Below are positions 6,056 to 7,569 of a stretch of 7,569 bases of DNA, one piece after another. A model generated the notes under the pieces. That model saw only the letters and a program-made list of their open reading frames with translations, was not told the origin of the DNA and searched no databases. Positions within the stretch are counted from its first letter, which is position 1, and each line of letters starts with the position of its first letter. This DNA is from Clostridia bacterium (lineage in GTDB: Bacteria > Bacillota_A > Clostridia > Oscillospirales > CAG-272), in NCBI GenBank assembly GCA_017529175.1, contig JAFXNX010000015.1:1-7569 (forward strand), written 5' to 3'. A program made the translations under genes and the position numbers.

Positions 6056-7569
6056 TTGAGCATAAAAAGAATTCTGTATTTTACCGGACGGATATTGATA
6101 GTGGGATCGGTCCTGATGCTGCTTCCGATAATCGTCGCGGCGATATATCACGAAAAGCGGCTCGTTCTGCCGTTTCTGATACCCGCCGCAGCGTCGAGTA
6201 CGCTCGGTTCGCTGTTTATGCTGTTAAAACCCGAGGGCAGATACAGAGCGAGCGAGGGATTTACCATCACCGCGCTCTCCTGGGTGCTGATCTCGGTATT
6301 CGGCGCTCTGCCGTTTGTTATAAGCGGTCAGATACCGAGTTTTATAGACGCGTTTTTCGAGACCGTTTCGGGATTCACTACGACCGGAGCGAGTATCATC
6401 GGAAAGAGCACGACGTCAGTCGCGATAGACGGGATAGTTCAGAATATGTCGCGCTCGCTTCTGTTCTGGAGGTCCTTCACCCACTGGATAGGCGGTATGG
6501 GCGTTCTGGCGTTCGGTATCGCGCTTTTCCCCGCCATGAAGGGAAAAGGTCAGGAGGGCGGATCGGAGGCGCACATCCTTCGCGCCGAATCCCCCGGACC
6601 GACGTACGGCAAACTCGTGTCCAAAGTCAGATTCAATACGCGCATCCTCTACGGTATTTATCTCGGACTCACCGTGCTTGAGATACTCTTCCTCGTGTTC
6701 GGCGGAATGCCCGTGTTCGACAGCATCACTCACGCTTTCGGTACCGCGGGTACAGGCGGATTCAGCATTTACGCCGACGGAATAATGCACTATAACAACG
6801 CCTACTTTGAAATGGTGATCGCGGTATTTATGGTGCTGTTCGGAGTGAACTTCAACGTCTACTATTTCATGCTGATAAGGAAATTCTCGTCGGCGTTCAA
6901 GAATGAGGAAGTTAAGTGGTACATCGGCATCGTAGGAGCGGCGACAGCCTTCCTTATGATGAATACGATGATAAGAGGCGTATACTCGAACTTCGGAGAC
7001 GCGTTCAGATATTCCTTCTTCCAGACTGCGTCCATCATGACGACGACCGGATATGCCACGGCGGACTTCACGTTTTGGCCGGCGATGTCGCAGGTGGTGC
7101 TTGTCTTGCTGATGTTTATCGGGGCGTGCGCGGGCTCGACCGGCGGCGGCCTCAAAGTGTCGCGTGTCGTTATACTTGTCAAAACCGCTGTCCGTGAAAT
7201 GAAGCGCTCCGTCAAGTCAAAGAGCATACACCTTGTAAGATGCGACGGGGAAGTGGTCGAGCACAGCGTCATAATGAACGTGTGCGGCTATTTTGTGGTG
7301 TTCATTATCCTGATCGCTCTGTCGACAATAATCGTATCTCTTGACGGATCGTCCGCCGCGCAGATCGCGCGCCACGGAGCGGAAGGTATGAAGAATATGA
7401 CGGAAGAGGTGTCGACGACGACGTCGTTCACCGCGGTCGTCGCCTGCTTCAACAACATAGGACCCGGTCTCGGCAAAGTCGGACCGCTCGGCTCGTACGC
7501 CGACTTCTCTGTGCTCTCAAAAGTAGTCCTTTCGTTCGATATGCTCTTCGGAAGACTTGAGATATTCCC
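6056..7569 (+). CDS. trkH: Trk potassium uptake channel subunit, 3' end missing
   Basis: Integral membrane subunit that conducts potassium and pairs with TrkA. The reading frame has no stop from 6056 to the window edge (504 complete codons) and ends in GRLEIF followed by the first two bases of a Pro codon, a motif close to the family's C terminus, so about 15-20 residues are missing. The start is TTG at 6056, with GGGAG at 6043-6047 eight bases upstream; an in-frame TGA at 6035-6037 rules out an earlier start. Four pore loops are visible: SGFTTTGAS (105-113), TAGTGGFS (230-237), TTTGYAT (329-335) and FNNIGPGLG (465-473). WIGGMGVLAFG (144-154) and GACAGSTGGGLKVSR (356-370) are typical family segments, the latter near the gating loop. 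Many hydrophobic helices are present, the first at about 12-30. A polar stretch at about 430-457 before the fourth pore loop seems longer than usual. Confidence 0.94.
   Translation, partial: MSIKRILYFTGRILIVGSVLMLLPIIVAAIYHEKRLVLPFLIPAAASSTLGSLFMLLKPEGRYRASEGFTITALSWVLISVFGALPFVISGQIPSFIDAFFETVSGFTTTGASIIGKSTTSVAIDGIVQNMSRSLLFWRSFTHWIGGMGVLAFGIALFPAMKGKGQEGGSEAHILRAESPGPTYGKLVSKVRFNTRILYGIYLGLTVLEILFLVFGGMPVFDSITHAFGTAGTGGFSIYADGIMHYNNAYFEMVIAVFMVLFGVNFNVYYFMLIRKFSSAFKNEEVKWYIGIVGAATAFLMMNTMIRGVYSNFGDAFRYSFFQTASIMTTTGYATADFTFWPAMSQVVLVLLMFIGACAGSTGGGLKVSRVVILVKTAVREMKRSVKSKSIHLVRCDGEVVEHSVIMNVCGYFVVFIILIALSTIIVSLDGSSAAQIARHGAEGMKNMTEEVSTTTSFTAVVACFNNIGPGLGKVGPLGSYADFSVLSKVVLSFDMLFGRLEIF

Overview
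The window looks like a chromosomal segment from a moderately GC-rich, uncultured-type member of the Bacillota (Clostridia sense). The evidence is a tRNA-responsive T-box leader, strong AGGAG-type ribosome binding sites, vegetative promoters with extended -10 boxes, AT-rich intergenic DNA next to GC-rich coding DNA, and tight co-directional gene packing. I cannot name the genus. All five supported genes are on the plus strand. I saw no mobile element, CRISPR array, tRNA or rRNA.

Layout. Positions 1-104 hold what looks like a self-contained small RNA unit: an extended -10 promoter followed at once by a long, nearly closed hairpin ending in a T-run. It matches no RNA family I recognise. About 80 AT-rich bases follow, then a good promoter (-35 at 183-188, -10 at 206-211). 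That promoter starts transcription almost exactly at the foot of a T-box riboswitch (about 221-451). The specifier codon is TTC (Phe) and the tRNA-end-binding bulge is TGGT, which matches a 3' ACCA end. Hence uncharged tRNA-Phe should switch on the downstream genes. A GC-rich terminator hairpin, and possibly a second hairpin, lies before pheS.

The operon is pheS (533-1564), pheT (1581-4022), a type I phosphoribosyltransferase (4040-4600), trkA (4660-6021) and trkH (6056 to the right edge, missing roughly its last 15-20 residues). PheS and PheT form phenylalanyl-tRNA synthetase. TrkH is a potassium-conducting membrane subunit and TrkA its cytosolic nucleotide-binding regulator. Short gaps and no convincing plus-strand terminator suggest that one transcript can reach from the Phe T-box into the potassium-uptake genes. 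That would link tRNA-Phe charging to potassium uptake; this is inference, and internal promoters could uncouple them.

The points most worth a second look are: (1) the small RNA candidate at the left edge; (2) a PheS whose phenylalanine pocket departs from the textbook family at several normally invariant positions, including a Tyr where E. coli has Ala294; (3) the trkA start, where the only good Shine-Dalgarno is 26 bases from the ATG with a hairpin in between that could bring them together; (4) the combination of Phe T-box, phosphoribosyltransferase and potassium genes in one apparent operon. Nothing here is clearly a new defence or mobile system.
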